Positions 42,854 to 52,172 are shown, counted from the first letter of the stretch. The stretch is 64,000 bases of DNA from Craurococcus roseus (GCF_039523795.1 NZ_BAAAFZ010000008.1:1-64000); one strand, 5' to 3'. A program made the numbers and translations. Notes: generated by a model from the sequence alone, not told the origin.

Positions 42854-44806
42854 ATGCCGCCGCCGCCCTCCGCGACCAAGTCCGCCACGCCGCTGCTCGA
42901 CCGCGTGCGCGTGCCCTCCGATATGCGCAACCTCTCGGCCGAGCAGCTCAAGCAGCTCGCCGACGAGCTGCGCGCCGAAACCATCCAGGCGGTGAGCGTC
43001 ACGGGCGGGCACCTCGGCGCCTCGCTCGGCGTCGTCGAGCTGACGGTCGCGGTCCACGCGGTGTTCGAGACCCCGCACGACCGGTTGATCTGGGACGTCG
43101 GCCACCAGGCCTACCCGCACAAGATCCTCACCGGCCGGCGCGACCGCATCCGCACGCTCCGCCAGGGCGGCGGCCTGTCCGGCTTCACCCGGCGCAGCGA
43201 AAGCGAGTACGACCCGTTCGGCGCGGCGCACTCCTCCACCTCCATCTCCGCCGGGCTCGGCATGGCGGTGGCGCGCGACCTCAAAGGCGGGGCGGACCCG
43301 CACCCCGACCGGCAGGTGATCGCGGTGATCGGCGACGGCGCCATGAGCGCCGGCATGGCCTACGAGGCGATGAACAACGCCGGCGCCGCCGACGCGAACC
43401 TCATCGTCATCCTCAACGACAACGACATGTCCATCGCGCCGCCGGTCGGCGCGATGAGCGCCTACCTGTCGCGGACCATCTCCTCGCGGCCGTTCATGAA
43501 CCTGCGGGATCTGATGGGGCGGCTGGCCAAGCGCTTCCCGGCGCCGCTGGAGCGCGCGGCGAAGCGGGCGGACGAGTACGCGCGCGGGCTGCTCACCGGC
43601 GGGACGCTGTTCGAGGAGTTGGGCTTCTATTACGTCGGGCCTATCGACGGGCACGACCTCGACCACCTGCTGCCCATTCTGCGCAACCTGCGCGACAACG
43701 ATCACAAGGGGCCGGTGCTGCTCCACGTGGTGACCAAGAAGGGCAAGGGCTACCCGCCGGCCGAGGCGAGCGCGGACAAGTACCACGGCGTGGTCAAGTT
43801 CAACGTCGTCACCGGCGAGCAGGTGAAGGCGCCGCCCGGGCCGCCCTCCTACACCAAGGTCTTCGCCAATGCGCTGGTGGCCGAGGCGGAGGCGGACGAG
43901 CGGATCGTCGCCATCAACGCCGCCATGCCGTCGGGCACGGGGCTGGACGCCTTCGCCAAGAGGTTCCCGAAGCGCAGCTTCGACGTCGGAATCGCCGAGC
44001 AGCACGCCGTCACCTTCGCCGCCGGGATGGCGACGGAGGGGATGAAGCCGTTCTGCGCCATCTACTCCACTTTCTTGCAGCGCGCCTACGACCAAGTGGT
44101 CCACGACGTGGCGCTGCAGCACCTGCCGGTGCGCTTCGCCATGGACCGCGCCGGGCTGGTCGGCGCGGACGGCGCGACGCACGCCGGCTCCTTCGACATC
44201 GCGTACCTCGGCTGCCTGCCGGGCGTAGTGCTGATGGCGGCCAGCGACGAGGTGGAGCTGATGCACATGGTCGCCACGGCGGCGGCCATCGACGACCGGC
44301 CGAGCGCCTTCCGCTACCCGCGCGGCGAGGGCTACGGGCTGGAGCTGCCGAAGCGCGGCACGCCGCTGGAAATCGGCCGCGGGCGCGTGCTGAAGGAGGG
44401 CTCGACCGTCGCCATCCTGTCCTACGGCACCCGGCTGCGCGAGGCGCTGCGGGCTGCCGAGGAGCTGGGCGCGCGGGGCCTGTCCACCACCGTCGCGGAC
44501 GCGCGTTTCGCGAAGCCGCTGGACACGGCGCTGGTGGAGCGGCTGGCGCGGGAGCACGCCGTGCTCGTCACCGTCGAAGAGGGCTCGGTCGGCGGCTTCG
44601 GGTCGCAGGTGATGCAGCACCTCGCTTGGCGCGGGCTGCTCGACCAGGGATTGAAGGTGCGGCCGATGTGCCTGCCGGACCGCTTCATCGACCACGACGC
44701 GCCGAAGAAGCAGTACGACGAGGCGGGGCTGAACGCCGCGCACATCGTAGCCGCCGCGGTCTCCGCGCTCGGCGCCGACGCGAAGGCCCTGCCGGCGCGG
44801 GCTTGA
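42854..44806 (+). CDS. dxs: 1-deoxy-D-xylulose-5-phosphate synthase
   Basis: 650 residues. N-terminal TPP domain: GGHLGASLGVVELTVAVHAVF, DVGHQAYPHKILTGRRD, and VIGDGAMSAGMAYEAMNNAG with LIVILNDNDMSI. Pyrimidine domain: RSFDVGIAEQHAVTFAAGMATEGMKPF. C-terminal domain: TVEEGSVGGFGSQV. It makes DXP from pyruvate and glyceraldehyde 3-phosphate, the first step of the MEP pathway. Its TGA overlaps the ATG of tlyA by one base (TGATG), so translation is coupled. Confidence 0.97.
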   Translation: MPPPPSATKSATPLLDRVRVPSDMRNLSAEQLKQLADELRAETIQAVSVTGGHLGASLGVVELTVAVHAVFETPHDRLIWDVGHQAYPHKILTGRRDRIRTLRQGGGLSGFTRRSESEYDPFGAAHSSTSISAGLGMAVARDLKGGADPHPDRQVIAVIGDGAMSAGMAYEAMNNAGAADANLIVILNDNDMSIAPPVGAMSAYLSRTISSRPFMNLRDLMGRLAKRFPAPLERAAKRADEYARGLLTGGTLFEELGFYYVGPIDGHDLDHLLPILRNLRDNDHKGPVLLHVVTKKGKGYPPAEASADKYHGVVKFNVVTGEQVKAPPGPPSYTKVFANALVAEAEADERIVAINAAMPSGTGLDAFAKRFPKRSFDVGIAEQHAVTFAAGMATEGMKPFCAIYSTFLQRAYDQVVHDVALQHLPVRFAMDRAGLVGADGATHAGSFDIAYLGCLPGVVLMAASDEVELMHMVATAAAIDDRPSAFRYPRGEGYGLELPKRGTPLEIGRGRVLKEGSTVAILSYGTRLREALRAAEELGARGLSTTVADARFAKPLDTALVERLAREHAVLVTVEEGSVGGFGSQVMQHLAWRGLLDQGLKVRPMCLPDRFIDHDAPKKQYDEAGLNAAHIVAAAVSALGADAKALPARA

Positions 44807-45564
44807 TGGCCGGGCGCGCGCCGCCGAAGCAGCGCGCCGACCAGCTCCTGGTGGACCGCGGGCTCGTGGAGAGCCGCGCCCGCGCGCAGGCGCTGATTCT
44901 CGCCGGCAAGGTGTTCTCCGGCGAGGCGCGGATCGAGAAGCCGGGGCAGTCGCTCGCCGCCGACCGGCCGCTCTCCTTGCGCGGGCAGGACCACCCCTGG
45001 GTTTCGCGCGGCGGGGTGAAGCTGGCGCACGGGCTGGCGCATTTCGGACTCTCGCCCGCGGGGCGCGTCTGCCTCGACGTGGGCGCTTCCACCGGCGGCT
45101 TCACCCACGTCCTGCTGCACCACGGGGCCGCGCGCGTCTACGCCGTGGACGTGGGCCACGGCCAGCTCGACTGGTCGCTCCGCAACGACCCGCGCGTCGT
45201 GGTGCGGGAACGGACGAACGCGCGCCATCTCGCGGCGGAGGACGTGCCGGAGCCCGTCGGCGCGCTGGTGTGCGACGCCAGCTTCATCGGCCTCTCCACC
45301 CTGCTGCCGGCGCCGCTCGCGCTTTGCGCCCCCGGCGCTTGGGCCGTGGCGCTGATCAAGCCGCAATTCGAGGTCGGGCCGGCGGTGGCCAAGGGCGGCG
45401 TGGTGCGAGACCCCGCCGCGCACCGGGCGGTGTGCGAACGCGTTTCGGCGTGGTGGGCCGGCCTGCACGGCTGGAGCGTGCTCGGCGTCGAGCCCAGCCC
45501 CCTGCTCGGCCCCGAAGGCAACCGCGAATTCCTGCTCGCCGCGGTGCGCGACGCCGGCGGCTGA
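44806..45564 (+). CDS. tlyA: TlyA family rRNA 2'-O-methyltransferase
   Basis: 252 residues. An N-terminal S4 RNA-binding domain (QRADQLLVDRGLVESRARAQALILAGKVF) precedes an FtsJ-like methyltransferase: VCLDVGASTGGFTHVLLHHGA (SAM loop), YAVDVGHGQLDWSLRNDPRV, VCDASFIGLSTLLP, and ALIKPQFEVGP with catalytic Lys. It methylates rRNA 2'-hydroxyls; TlyA is also called a haemolysin in older literature. It is the last gene of the xseB-ispA-dxs-tlyA block. Confidence 0.93.
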   Translation: MAGRAPPKQRADQLLVDRGLVESRARAQALILAGKVFSGEARIEKPGQSLAADRPLSLRGQDHPWVSRGGVKLAHGLAHFGLSPAGRVCLDVGASTGGFTHVLLHHGAARVYAVDVGHGQLDWSLRNDPRVVVRERTNARHLAAEDVPEPVGALVCDASFIGLSTLLPAPLALCAPGAWAVALIKPQFEVGPAVAKGGVVRDPAAHRAVCERVSAWWAGLHGWSVLGVEPSPLLGPEGNREFLLAAVRDAGG

Positions 45565-45622
45565 CTGGGCCGCGACGCCTCCTCCCGCTATAGGCTGCTG
45601 CGCCGCAGCACGGGACCTCTCG

Positions 45623-46048
45623 ATGCCTCCTGATGACGCCACAACGACCGACTTGGCCGCCGCCGGCTGGAAGCCCATGCCCGCCAGCGACTACCCGGCG
45701 CTGGTCGGCCCCTTCCTGGCGCGGCGCGACGGCGACGGCTGGCGGTACGGCTTCGTGGCCGAGCAGCGGCACCTGAACCTGGGCGGCGTGGTCCACGGCG
45801 GGATGCTGATGAGCTTCGCCGACGACGCGCTGGGCGCCACGGTGTGGCAGTCGGTCGGCCGCAAGCCCTGCACCACCGTGCAGCTCAGCACGCAGTTCGT
45901 TTCGCCCGTTCGCCTCGGCGAACTGGTCGAGGTGCGCGCGGAGATTCTGCGTGCCACCCGGACCGTGGTGTTCGTGCGCGGCGTGCTGGAGGTGGGCGGG
46001 CGCCCGGTGGTCCACGCGGACGGGGTCTGGAAGATCCTGGGCGCCTGA
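45623..46048 (+). CDS. PaaI-type hotdog thioesterase
   Basis: 141 residues with the hotdog motif LNLGGVVHGGMLMSFADDALG and CTTVQLSTQFVSPVRLGELVEVRAEILRATRTVVFVRG. It should hydrolyse acyl- or phenylacyl-CoA thioesters. It precedes a thiolase gene by 76 bases on the same strand, consistent with acyl-CoA metabolism, though the substrate is not apparent. Confidence 0.88.
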   Translation: MPPDDATTTDLAAAGWKPMPASDYPALVGPFLARRDGDGWRYGFVAEQRHLNLGGVVHGGMLMSFADDALGATVWQSVGRKPCTTVQLSTQFVSPVRLGELVEVRAEILRATRTVVFVRGVLEVGGRPVVHADGVWKILGA

Positions 46049-46124
46049 CGCTTCCCGCCGCCGCCGATCCGGCCCATACCGCGCGGACCGCCGCCTGTGG
46101 GCGGCCAACGAGCGGAGGAAAGCC

Positions 46125-47327
46125 ATGCGCTCAGCCGTCATCGTCTCGACCGCGCGCACGCCGATCGGCCGCGCCTACCGCGGCGCCTTCAACGACACAC
46201 AGGCCCAGGCTTTGGGCGGGCACGCCATCGCCCAGGCGGTGAGCCGCGCAGGGCTCGAACCGGGGCAGGTCGAGGACGTCGTCATGGGCGCGGCGCTTCA
46301 GCAGGGCAGCCAGGGCTCCAACACGGCCCGGCAGTGCGCTCTGCGGGCCGGATTGCCGGACACCGTGCCGGGCATGAGCATCGACCGTCAGTGCTCCTCC
46401 GGGCTGATGGCCCTCGCCACGGCCGCCAAGCAGGTGATGCACGACGGCATGCAGGTCGCGGTCGGCGGCGGGTTGGAGTCCATCTCGCTGGTGCAGAACG
46501 ACAAGATGAACCGCCACCGCACGCGCGACCCTTGGCTGGAGGAGCGCGTGCCGCAGCTCTACATGGCGATGCTGGAAACGGCCGAGATCGTGGCCGACCG
46601 CTACGGCGTTTCGCGCGAGCAGCAGGACGAGTACGCGCTGCGCTCCCAGCAGCGCACCGCGGCGGCGCAGCGGGCCGGGCGCTTCGACGCCGAGATCGCG
46701 CCCATGCCCTCCCGCATGGCGGTGCAGGACAAGGGCACCGGCGAGATCTCCCGCAAGGACGTGACGCTCACCAAGGACGAAGGCAACCGGCCGGACACGA
46801 CGCCGGAGGGGCTGGCCGCGCTCAAGCCGGTGCTGGCGGAGGGGCAGCGGGTCAAGCAGGGGCGGTTCATCACCGCCGGCAACGCCTCGCAGCTTTCCGA
46901 CGGCGCTTCGGCCTGCGTGGTGATGGAGGAGGGCGAGGCGTCGCGGCGCGGCCTGCATCCGCTGGGCGTTTACCGCGGCATGGCGGTGTCGGGCTGCGAC
47001 CCGTCGGAGATGGGCATCGGCCCGGTCTTCGCCGTGCCCAAGCTGCTGGCGCAGCACGGGCTCAAGGTGGACGACATCGACCTGTGGGAGCTGAATGAGG
47101 CATTCGCCTGCCAAGTGCTTTACTGCCGCGACAAGCTCGGCATCCCGGACGAGCGCCTGAACGTGAGCGGCGGCGCCATCTCCATCGGCCACCCTTACGG
47201 CATGAGCGGCGCGCGGATGACCGGCCACGCCCTGCTGGAAGCGAAGCGCCGCGGCGGGCGCTTCGTGGTGGTCACGATGTGCGTGGGCGGCGGCCAGGGG
47301 GCCGCGGGGTTGTTCGAGGTCGCTTGA
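46125..47327 (+). CDS. Acetyl-CoA C-acyltransferase (thiolase)
   Basis: 400 residues from the ATG at 46125 after CGGAGGAA. Thiolase I/II pattern: STARTPIGRAYRGAF, nucleophile Cys in SIDRQCSSGLMALATAA, NEAFACQ, GGAISIGHPYGMSGARM with catalytic His, and CVGGGQGAAG with the second Cys. It cleaves 3-ketoacyl-CoA in beta-oxidation or condenses acetyl-CoA. The sequence is closest to FadA/PcaF-like degradative thiolases. It is preceded by a thioesterase gene and no other oxidation genes. Confidence 0.93.
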   Translation: MRSAVIVSTARTPIGRAYRGAFNDTQAQALGGHAIAQAVSRAGLEPGQVEDVVMGAALQQGSQGSNTARQCALRAGLPDTVPGMSIDRQCSSGLMALATAAKQVMHDGMQVAVGGGLESISLVQNDKMNRHRTRDPWLEERVPQLYMAMLETAEIVADRYGVSREQQDEYALRSQQRTAAAQRAGRFDAEIAPMPSRMAVQDKGTGEISRKDVTLTKDEGNRPDTTPEGLAALKPVLAEGQRVKQGRFITAGNASQLSDGASACVVMEEGEASRRGLHPLGVYRGMAVSGCDPSEMGIGPVFAVPKLLAQHGLKVDDIDLWELNEAFACQVLYCRDKLGIPDERLNVSGGAISIGHPYGMSGARMTGHALLEAKRRGGRFVVVTMCVGGGQGAAGLFEVA

Positions 47328-47347
47328 GGGGTCGGCGCCGGTCGCCC

Positions 47348-47506
47348 TCAGGCCCCCACCGGCACCTGCACCTGGGCGGCGACGTCCTTGCCGCTGATCT
47401 CGGCGAGGATGGTCCAGACCCGGTCGGGGTCCATGCGGACTTCAGGGTCGTTCAGCAGGCGATCGAGCTCGGCGAGCTTGGCCTCGAAGTCGTCGGGCTC
47501 GGTCAT
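47348..47506 (-). CDS. 52-residue miniprotein with RF1-like N-terminal segment
   Basis: Read on the minus strand from the ATG at 47506 with GAGAGGA upstream: MTEPDDFEAKLAELDRLLND, then PEVRMDPDRVWTILAEISGK, then DVAAQVQVPVGA. The middle LDRLLNDPEVRMDP resembles the short N-terminal helix of peptide chain release factors and small acetobacteral proteins that I recall being annotated as such. It has no GGQ or codon-recognition part, so it cannot be a working release factor. Function unknown. It converges with the thiolase gene. Confidence 0.6.
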   Translation of the reverse strand: MTEPDDFEAKLAELDRLLNDPEVRMDPDRVWTILAEISGKDVAAQVQVPVGA

Positions 47507-47623
47507 GCGGTCCTCTCGCTGGGCCGTCGCGCCCAGGGAAGGGCCACGGTTACGATGCGCCAGGGAACGCGGCGGAAGCGGGGTGGTTGCCCAAGGACAA
47601 CGGTGCGTTCGCCGCGCCGCCCA

Positions 47624-48838
47624 TCACACTGATGAAAGGATGGCCGGCGCCAAGGCAGGTTGTTTGGCGGCGGGGTGCGCCGGGTTGCGGAAGCGCAACT
47701 CGCCGTCGGCGGCGCCGTCCGGCGGCGGCGCGCCGAACAACTCGAAGCGCGACGAGCAGGACACCGCGACGACACGACGGGCCGGGCCGGTGGTGAGGAA
47801 GCGGCGCACCGCGCCCTCCAGTTCCAGCTTCTCCCGCAAGGCGCGCCACTCGGCGCGGTCGAGGTCTTCGAGGAAAACGGCGAGAATGCCGGGGTGTCGT
47901 CCGGTGAGGCGGGTCTCGGCCGCGACCGACATCTGGCGGCACGCCGCCGCTGCAACCTCGTTCTCCTGCGACGCGCGTGCCGCCATGACGAAGACGCTGT
48001 TGCTGTTCGCGTCCGTGGTGACGGCCAAGTGCGCCTCCGGCCCGAATTGTTCCCGCAGGCGCGCCGGGAGGCCGCCGGGCCGGTCGCCCGCCTGGGCGCC
48101 GGCCAGCATCAACGGGTCGAGCTTCAACACGGCTTGGCTGCCGGAATCCTGGCGCTTCTCCGCCGTCAGCAGGGCGGTGATGCGGCGGTGGACCTCGGCC
48201 GTCTGGTCGGGCCCGGCTAACCCCGCAGGAAGGGTCATCTTCAGCAGGTAGCGACCCGGATGGGAGGCGAGCCAGGTCTGCAACTCGGGGTGGATGCGGT
48301 CCACCAGCATCCACCAGTCGCCGCGGTTCACCTTGCGCCCGGCTTCGGCGGAGACGGTTTCGCACACGACCTCCACCGCGGCGCCGTCGCGCTCCGCCAA
48401 CAGGTCATAGGCCGCGCCTTCGGAGAAGCCGTCGAAGCGCAAGGTGAAGCCGCGCTGCCGGAGCAGCGCCGCCGTCCGGAGGCGGTGGAAAAGCGGGATC
48501 AGCGTCGCCTCGCCGGTGAGGCCGGCGAGGATCGACTCCCGCAACCGGTCGCGCGAAGCCGCAGGGAGGGTCGCCGCCATCTCCACCGCCTCTTGCGCGA
48601 GCAGGCACAGCAGGCGCTCGACGGCGGCGCCGGCGCCGCGGTCGTCGGTGGTGCGGTTGGCGAGGCGCGCCAAGGTCAACTCCAGCGCGTGGCGTTGCTG
48701 GGCGATGCGGCCCAGCAACGAGCCGGCTTGCGCACGGGCGCAAAGTTCCGAGACGCGTTGCTTCCAGGCGGGCTCGCCGCACAGGGCGACAAAGGACTGG
48801 AGCGCCCCCGATGGGGCCAGCGCGTCTGCGAAGGGCAT
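47624..48838 (-). CDS. Conserved protein of unknown function, possible PD-(D/E)XK-like core
   Basis: 404 residues; I do not recognise a named family. The N-terminal about 110 residues are helical (RDRLRESILAGLTGEATLIP). The centre, RTAALLRQRGFTLRFDGFSEGA followed by YDLLAERDGAAVEVVCETVSAE, has the strand-Asp-strand-Glu arrangement of PD-(D/E)XK nucleases, but the expected final Lys appears as Cys (EVVCE). Later it has HPELQTWLASHPGRYLLKMTLP and VFVMAARASQENEV. No signal peptide or membrane helix. It stands alone between the miniprotein and aroC. It is a candidate nuclease-fold protein, possibly inactive. Confidence 0.6.
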   Translation of the reverse strand: MPFADALAPSGALQSFVALCGEPAWKQRVSELCARAQAGSLLGRIAQQRHALELTLARLANRTTDDRGAGAAVERLLCLLAQEAVEMAATLPAASRDRLRESILAGLTGEATLIPLFHRLRTAALLRQRGFTLRFDGFSEGAAYDLLAERDGAAVEVVCETVSAEAGRKVNRGDWWMLVDRIHPELQTWLASHPGRYLLKMTLPAGLAGPDQTAEVHRRITALLTAEKRQDSGSQAVLKLDPLMLAGAQAGDRPGGLPARLREQFGPEAHLAVTTDANSNSVFVMAARASQENEVAAAACRQMSVAAETRLTGRHPGILAVFLEDLDRAEWRALREKLELEGAVRRFLTTGPARRVVAVSCSSRFELFGAPPPDGAADGELRFRNPAHPAAKQPALAPAILSSV

Positions 48839-48967
48839 GCTCGGCTCTCGTCTTTCCCGATCGTATGCGCGTCCAAAAGGAGACCAGACCCGGTTCCAGT
48901 CAAGCCTAAATCCGACTCCGGAAGTAGGTTATTGGGAACTCAGGCCAGCAACGCGGGAATGCGAGCG

Positions 48968-50074
48968 CTAGTTGCGCGGCAACCTCGCTTCGGAGGGCGC
49001 GTCGGGGTTTTGCGCTCGGTGCCGCAACAGATGGTCGGCCAGGACCAGCGCCAGCATCGCTTCCCCGACCGGGACGGCGCGGATGCCGACACAGGGGTCG
49101 TGCCGGCCTCGCGTTTCCACCTCCACGTCGCGGCCGTGGCGGTCCACACCCTGCCGTGGGATCAGGATCGAGGAGGTGGGCTTCACGGCGAAGCGCGCTA
49201 CGATGGGCTGGCCGGTGGAGATGCCGCCGAGCACGCCGCCGGCGTGGTTGGCGCCGAACAGAACGCGGCCGTCCGCGCCCATGCGCATCTCGTCTGCGTT
49301 GTCCTCGCCGGAAAGGGCGGCGGCGGCGAAGCCGTCGCCGATCTCGACGCCCTTCACGGCGTTGATGCCCATGAGCGCCGCGGCGATGTCGGCGTCGAGC
49401 TTGCTGTAGATGGGCGCCCCCAGGCCAGGCGGCGCGCCTTCCGCCACCACCTCGATCACCGCGCCGAGCGAAGAGCCCGCCTTGCGGGCCGCGAGCAGCC
49501 GTTCCTCCCAACGCGCGGCGGCGGCCGGGTCCGGGCAGAACAGGGCGTTGGCGTCCACCGCCGCCCAGTCCCAGTTCGAGCGGTCCACCCGGTCGTCGCC
49601 GAGTTGCACCATGGCGGCGCGCACGCGCACGTCGGGGCCGAGCACCTTGCGCGCCACCGCGCCGGCGGCGACGCGCATGGCCGTTTCGCGCGCGCTGCTG
49701 CGCCCGCCGCCCCGGTGGTCGCGGATGCCGTACTTCAGCTCGTAGGTGAGGTCGGCGTGGCCGGGACGGAAGCGGTCCTTGATCTCGCCGTAGTCGCGCG
49801 AGCGCTGGTCCTGGTTCTCGATCACCAGCGCGATGGGCGTGCCTGTGGTCATGCCTTCATGCACGCCCGACAGGATGCGGACAGTGTCCGGCTCCTGCCG
49901 CTGCGTGACCAGCTTCGATTGCCCCGGCCGCCGGCGGTCGAGGAAGGGCTGGATATCGGCTTCGCACAATGGGAGGCGGGGCGGGCAGCCGTCCACCACG
50001 CAACCGATCGCGGGCCCGTGGCTCTCGCCCCAGGTGGTGACGCGGAAGAGGTGGCCGAAGCTGTTGTGGCTCAT
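48968..50074 (-). CDS. aroC: Chorismate synthase
   Basis: 368 residues. Family signatures are MSHNSFGHLFRVTTWGESHG, GQSKLVTQRQEPDTVRILSGV, YELKYGIRDHRGGGRSSARETAMRVA, and the C-terminal FAVKPTSSILIPRQGVD. It converts EPSP to chorismate with reduced FMN as cofactor, the last common step of aromatic amino-acid synthesis. Its ATG overlaps the upstream GNAT gene by 4 bases (ATGA), and fabI precedes that, giving a three-gene operon. Confidence 0.97.
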   Translation of the reverse strand: MSHNSFGHLFRVTTWGESHGPAIGCVVDGCPPRLPLCEADIQPFLDRRRPGQSKLVTQRQEPDTVRILSGVHEGMTTGTPIALVIENQDQRSRDYGEIKDRFRPGHADLTYELKYGIRDHRGGGRSSARETAMRVAAGAVARKVLGPDVRVRAAMVQLGDDRVDRSNWDWAAVDANALFCPDPAAAARWEERLLAARKAGSSLGAVIEVVAEGAPPGLGAPIYSKLDADIAAALMGINAVKGVEIGDGFAAAALSGEDNADEMRMGADGRVLFGANHAGGVLGGISTGQPIVARFAVKPTSSILIPRQGVDRHGRDVEVETRGRHDPCVGIRAVPVGEAMLALVLADHLLRHRAQNPDAPSEARLPRN

Positions 50075-50598
50075 GGTCGGAGGCGCTTCCAGAACACGGC
50101 GTTGGCGCAGGGCGTGCCGTCGCCGCGCAACGTCGCATCTGGGATGGCGCCCAACAACGTCCAGCCGGCGCGGAGGTAGAGCCGGTGGGCGGCGCTGTGC
50201 TCTTCCGTGTCCAGCACCAGGATGTCCCGCCCGGCCGCCAACGCCGCGCGCTCGGCCGCGGCCAGCAGCGCGGCGCCGAGGCCCGCGCGGCGGGCGCGCT
50301 CGGCCACGATCAGCTTGGCGACCGAGGCCAGCCGCGGCGCCGTTTCGCTGCGGACGGGTTCGACCTGGACCGTGCCGGCGATGCCGCCGCCATCCTCGGC
50401 GACGAGCAGGACGCGCGTCCCGGCGCCGACCGCTTCCGCGACCTCGTTCCAAAACCGCATCGCCTTGTCTCGCGGAACGGGCGCCAGGAAGCTCACTTCG
50501 ACCCCGCCGGCCGCCGCTTCGATCAACAGCGCCGTTAGGTCGGGGACCGCCGCCCGCGCCTCCTCCGCCCCGATGCTGCGGATGAAGGCGGCGCCCAC
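50071..50598 (-). CDS. GNAT family N-acetyltransferase
   Basis: 175 residues. The acetyl-CoA binding motif is in SVAKLIVAERARRAGLGAALLAAAERAA (V/AxxRxxGxG/A pattern), followed by ILVLDTEEHSAAHRLYLRAGWTLLG, typical of the C-terminal GNAT strands. The acceptor is unknown. It lies one base after fabI and overlaps aroC by 4 bases, so all three are probably one transcript. Confidence 0.85.
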   Translation of the reverse strand: MGAAFIRSIGAEEARAAVPDLTALLIEAAAGGVEVSFLAPVPRDKAMRFWNEVAEAVGAGTRVLLVAEDGGGIAGTVQVEPVRSETAPRLASVAKLIVAERARRAGLGAALLAAAERAALAAGRDILVLDTEEHSAAHRLYLRAGWTLLGAIPDATLRGDGTPCANAVFWKRLRP

Positions 50599-50599
50599 G

Positions 50600-51439
50600 T
50601 CAGTCCTTGGCGGTTGCGATGTCCGGCGCGTCCGGGTTCTTCATGCCGACGACGTGGTAGCCGCAATCCACGTGGTGTACCTCGCCTGTGACACCAGACC
50701 CGAGATCGGAGAGCAGATAGAGCCCCGCGCCGCCCACGTCCTCGATGGTGACGTTGCGCCGCAAGGGCGCGTTGAGCTGGTTCCACTTCAGGATGTAGCG
50801 GAAATCGCCGATGCCGCTGGCCGCCAGCGTTTTGATCGGACCGGCGCTGATGGCATTCACGCGGATGCCGGCGGTGCCGAGGTCCGCCGCCAGATAGCGC
50901 ACGCTCGCCTCCAGCGCCGCCTTCGCGACGCCCATCACGTTGTAATGGGGCGTCACCCGCTCGGCCCCCAGGTAGCTCATCGTGAGCAGCGAGCCGCCGG
51001 GGCGCATCAGCGGCACCGCGCGCTGGCACACCGAAACGAAGCTGTAGCAAGAAATGTCGAGCGCCTGCAGGAAGGCGTCGCGCGGCGTGTCGAGGTACCG
51101 GCCGCGCAGGAACTGCTTGTCGGCGAAGCCGATGGCGTGGACCAGGAAATCAAGGCCGCCCCAGTCCTCGCGCAAGGCCGCGAACGCCGCGTCCACGCTG
51201 GCGTCGTCCGTCACGTCGCAGGGCAGGACGTGGCGGCTGCCGATGCCCTCCGCCAAGGGCCGCACGCGCTTCTCCAACGCGTCGCCCTGGTAGGTGAGCG
51301 CCACCTGGCCGCCTTGCGCCGCCACGGCGCGGGCGATGCCCCAAGCGATGGAGCGGTCGTTGGCGACGCCCATGACGAGGCCTCGCTTGCCCGCCATCAG
51401 GGTGCCAACGGGGGCGTCTGCGAGCGGCGCTTCGGGCAT
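50600..51439 (-). CDS. fabI: Enoyl-[acyl-carrier-protein] reductase (NADH)
   Basis: 279 residues from the ATG at 51439 (in-frame codons further upstream add a Pro/Arg-rich leader; another Met 14 codons later is also possible). Features: KRGLVMGVANDRSIAWGIARA for the dinucleotide loop, HAIGFADKQFLRGRYLDTPRDAF, and the Tyr-x6-Lys active site in YNVMGVAKAALEASVRYLA. It reduces enoyl-ACP in fatty-acid elongation. It is divergent from pdxH across a 121-base gap and heads the fabI-GNAT-aroC operon. Confidence 0.95.
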   Translation of the reverse strand: MPEAPLADAPVGTLMAGKRGLVMGVANDRSIAWGIARAVAAQGGQVALTYQGDALEKRVRPLAEGIGSRHVLPCDVTDDASVDAAFAALREDWGGLDFLVHAIGFADKQFLRGRYLDTPRDAFLQALDISCYSFVSVCQRAVPLMRPGGSLLTMSYLGAERVTPHYNVMGVAKAALEASVRYLAADLGTAGIRVNAISAGPIKTLAASGIGDFRYILKWNQLNAPLRRNVTIEDVGGAGLYLLSDLGSGVTGEVHHVDCGYHVVGMKNPDAPDIATAKD

Positions 51440-51560
51440 TTTTCGGGGTGACCGGCTGGTTGCGGGCGGGGGGCGGTGGTGGCACATGCCACCGCACCGG
51501 GCAAGGGGGCGACAGCCCGCCTGTCACCCGCCTGCAACGTCCCGCATCGGATGCCGCACC

Positions 51561-52154
51561 ATGGAAGCCATCGACCCCGTCGCGCAGTTCGAGGCTTGGT
51601 TGGCTGCGGCGGAGGCGTCGGAACCCAACGACCCCACGGCCTGCTGCCTCGCCACCTCCACGCCGGACGGCCGCCCTTCGGCACGCATGGTCCTGCTGAA
51701 GGGCGTGGACCGGGCGCCCGCGCCGGGCGGCTTCGTGTTCTACACCAACCTCGAAAGCCGCAAAGGCGAGGAGCTGCGTTCGAATCCGAACGCGGCGATG
51801 TGCTTCCATTGGAAGTCGCTCCGCCGCAGCGTCCGCGTCGAGGGCGCCACCGAACTCGTGTCGCCCGAGGAGGCCGATGCCTACTACGCCACCCGCCCGC
51901 GCGGCTCGCGCATCGGCGCCTGGGCCAGCGAGCAGTCGCGCCCGTTGGAGAGCCGCGCGTTGCTGGAAGGGCGCGTGGCGGAGTTCGAGGAGCGGTTCGG
52001 CGAAGGCGACATCCCGCGGCCCGAGACCTGGTCCGGCTTCCGCCTGCGCCCGTCGCGCATCGAGTTCTGGCGCGACATGCCTTTCCGGCTGCACGACCGC
52101 CAAGTGTTCCATTGGACGGGCGAAGCGTGGCGGACCGAGGCGCTGTATCCTTGA
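51561..52154 (+). CDS. pdxH: Pyridoxamine/pyridoxine 5'-phosphate oxidase
   Basis: 197 residues. FMN- and substrate-binding patterns: MVLLKGVDRAPAPGGFVFYTNLESRKGEELRSNPNAAM, FHWKSLRRSVRVEGATELVS, ASEQSRPLESRALL, and the C-terminal FRLRPSRIEFWRDMPFRLHDR. It oxidises PNP/PMP to pyridoxal phosphate. Start chosen by length and by MEAIDPVAQFEAWL, typical for the family. The next gene begins 18 bases later. Confidence 0.95.
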   Translation: MEAIDPVAQFEAWLAAAEASEPNDPTACCLATSTPDGRPSARMVLLKGVDRAPAPGGFVFYTNLESRKGEELRSNPNAAMCFHWKSLRRSVRVEGATELVSPEEADAYYATRPRGSRIGAWASEQSRPLESRALLEGRVAEFEERFGEGDIPRPETWSGFRLRPSRIEFWRDMPFRLHDRQVFHWTGEAWRTEALYP

Positions 52155-52172
52155 TCCGCTGGCGGCGAAGCG

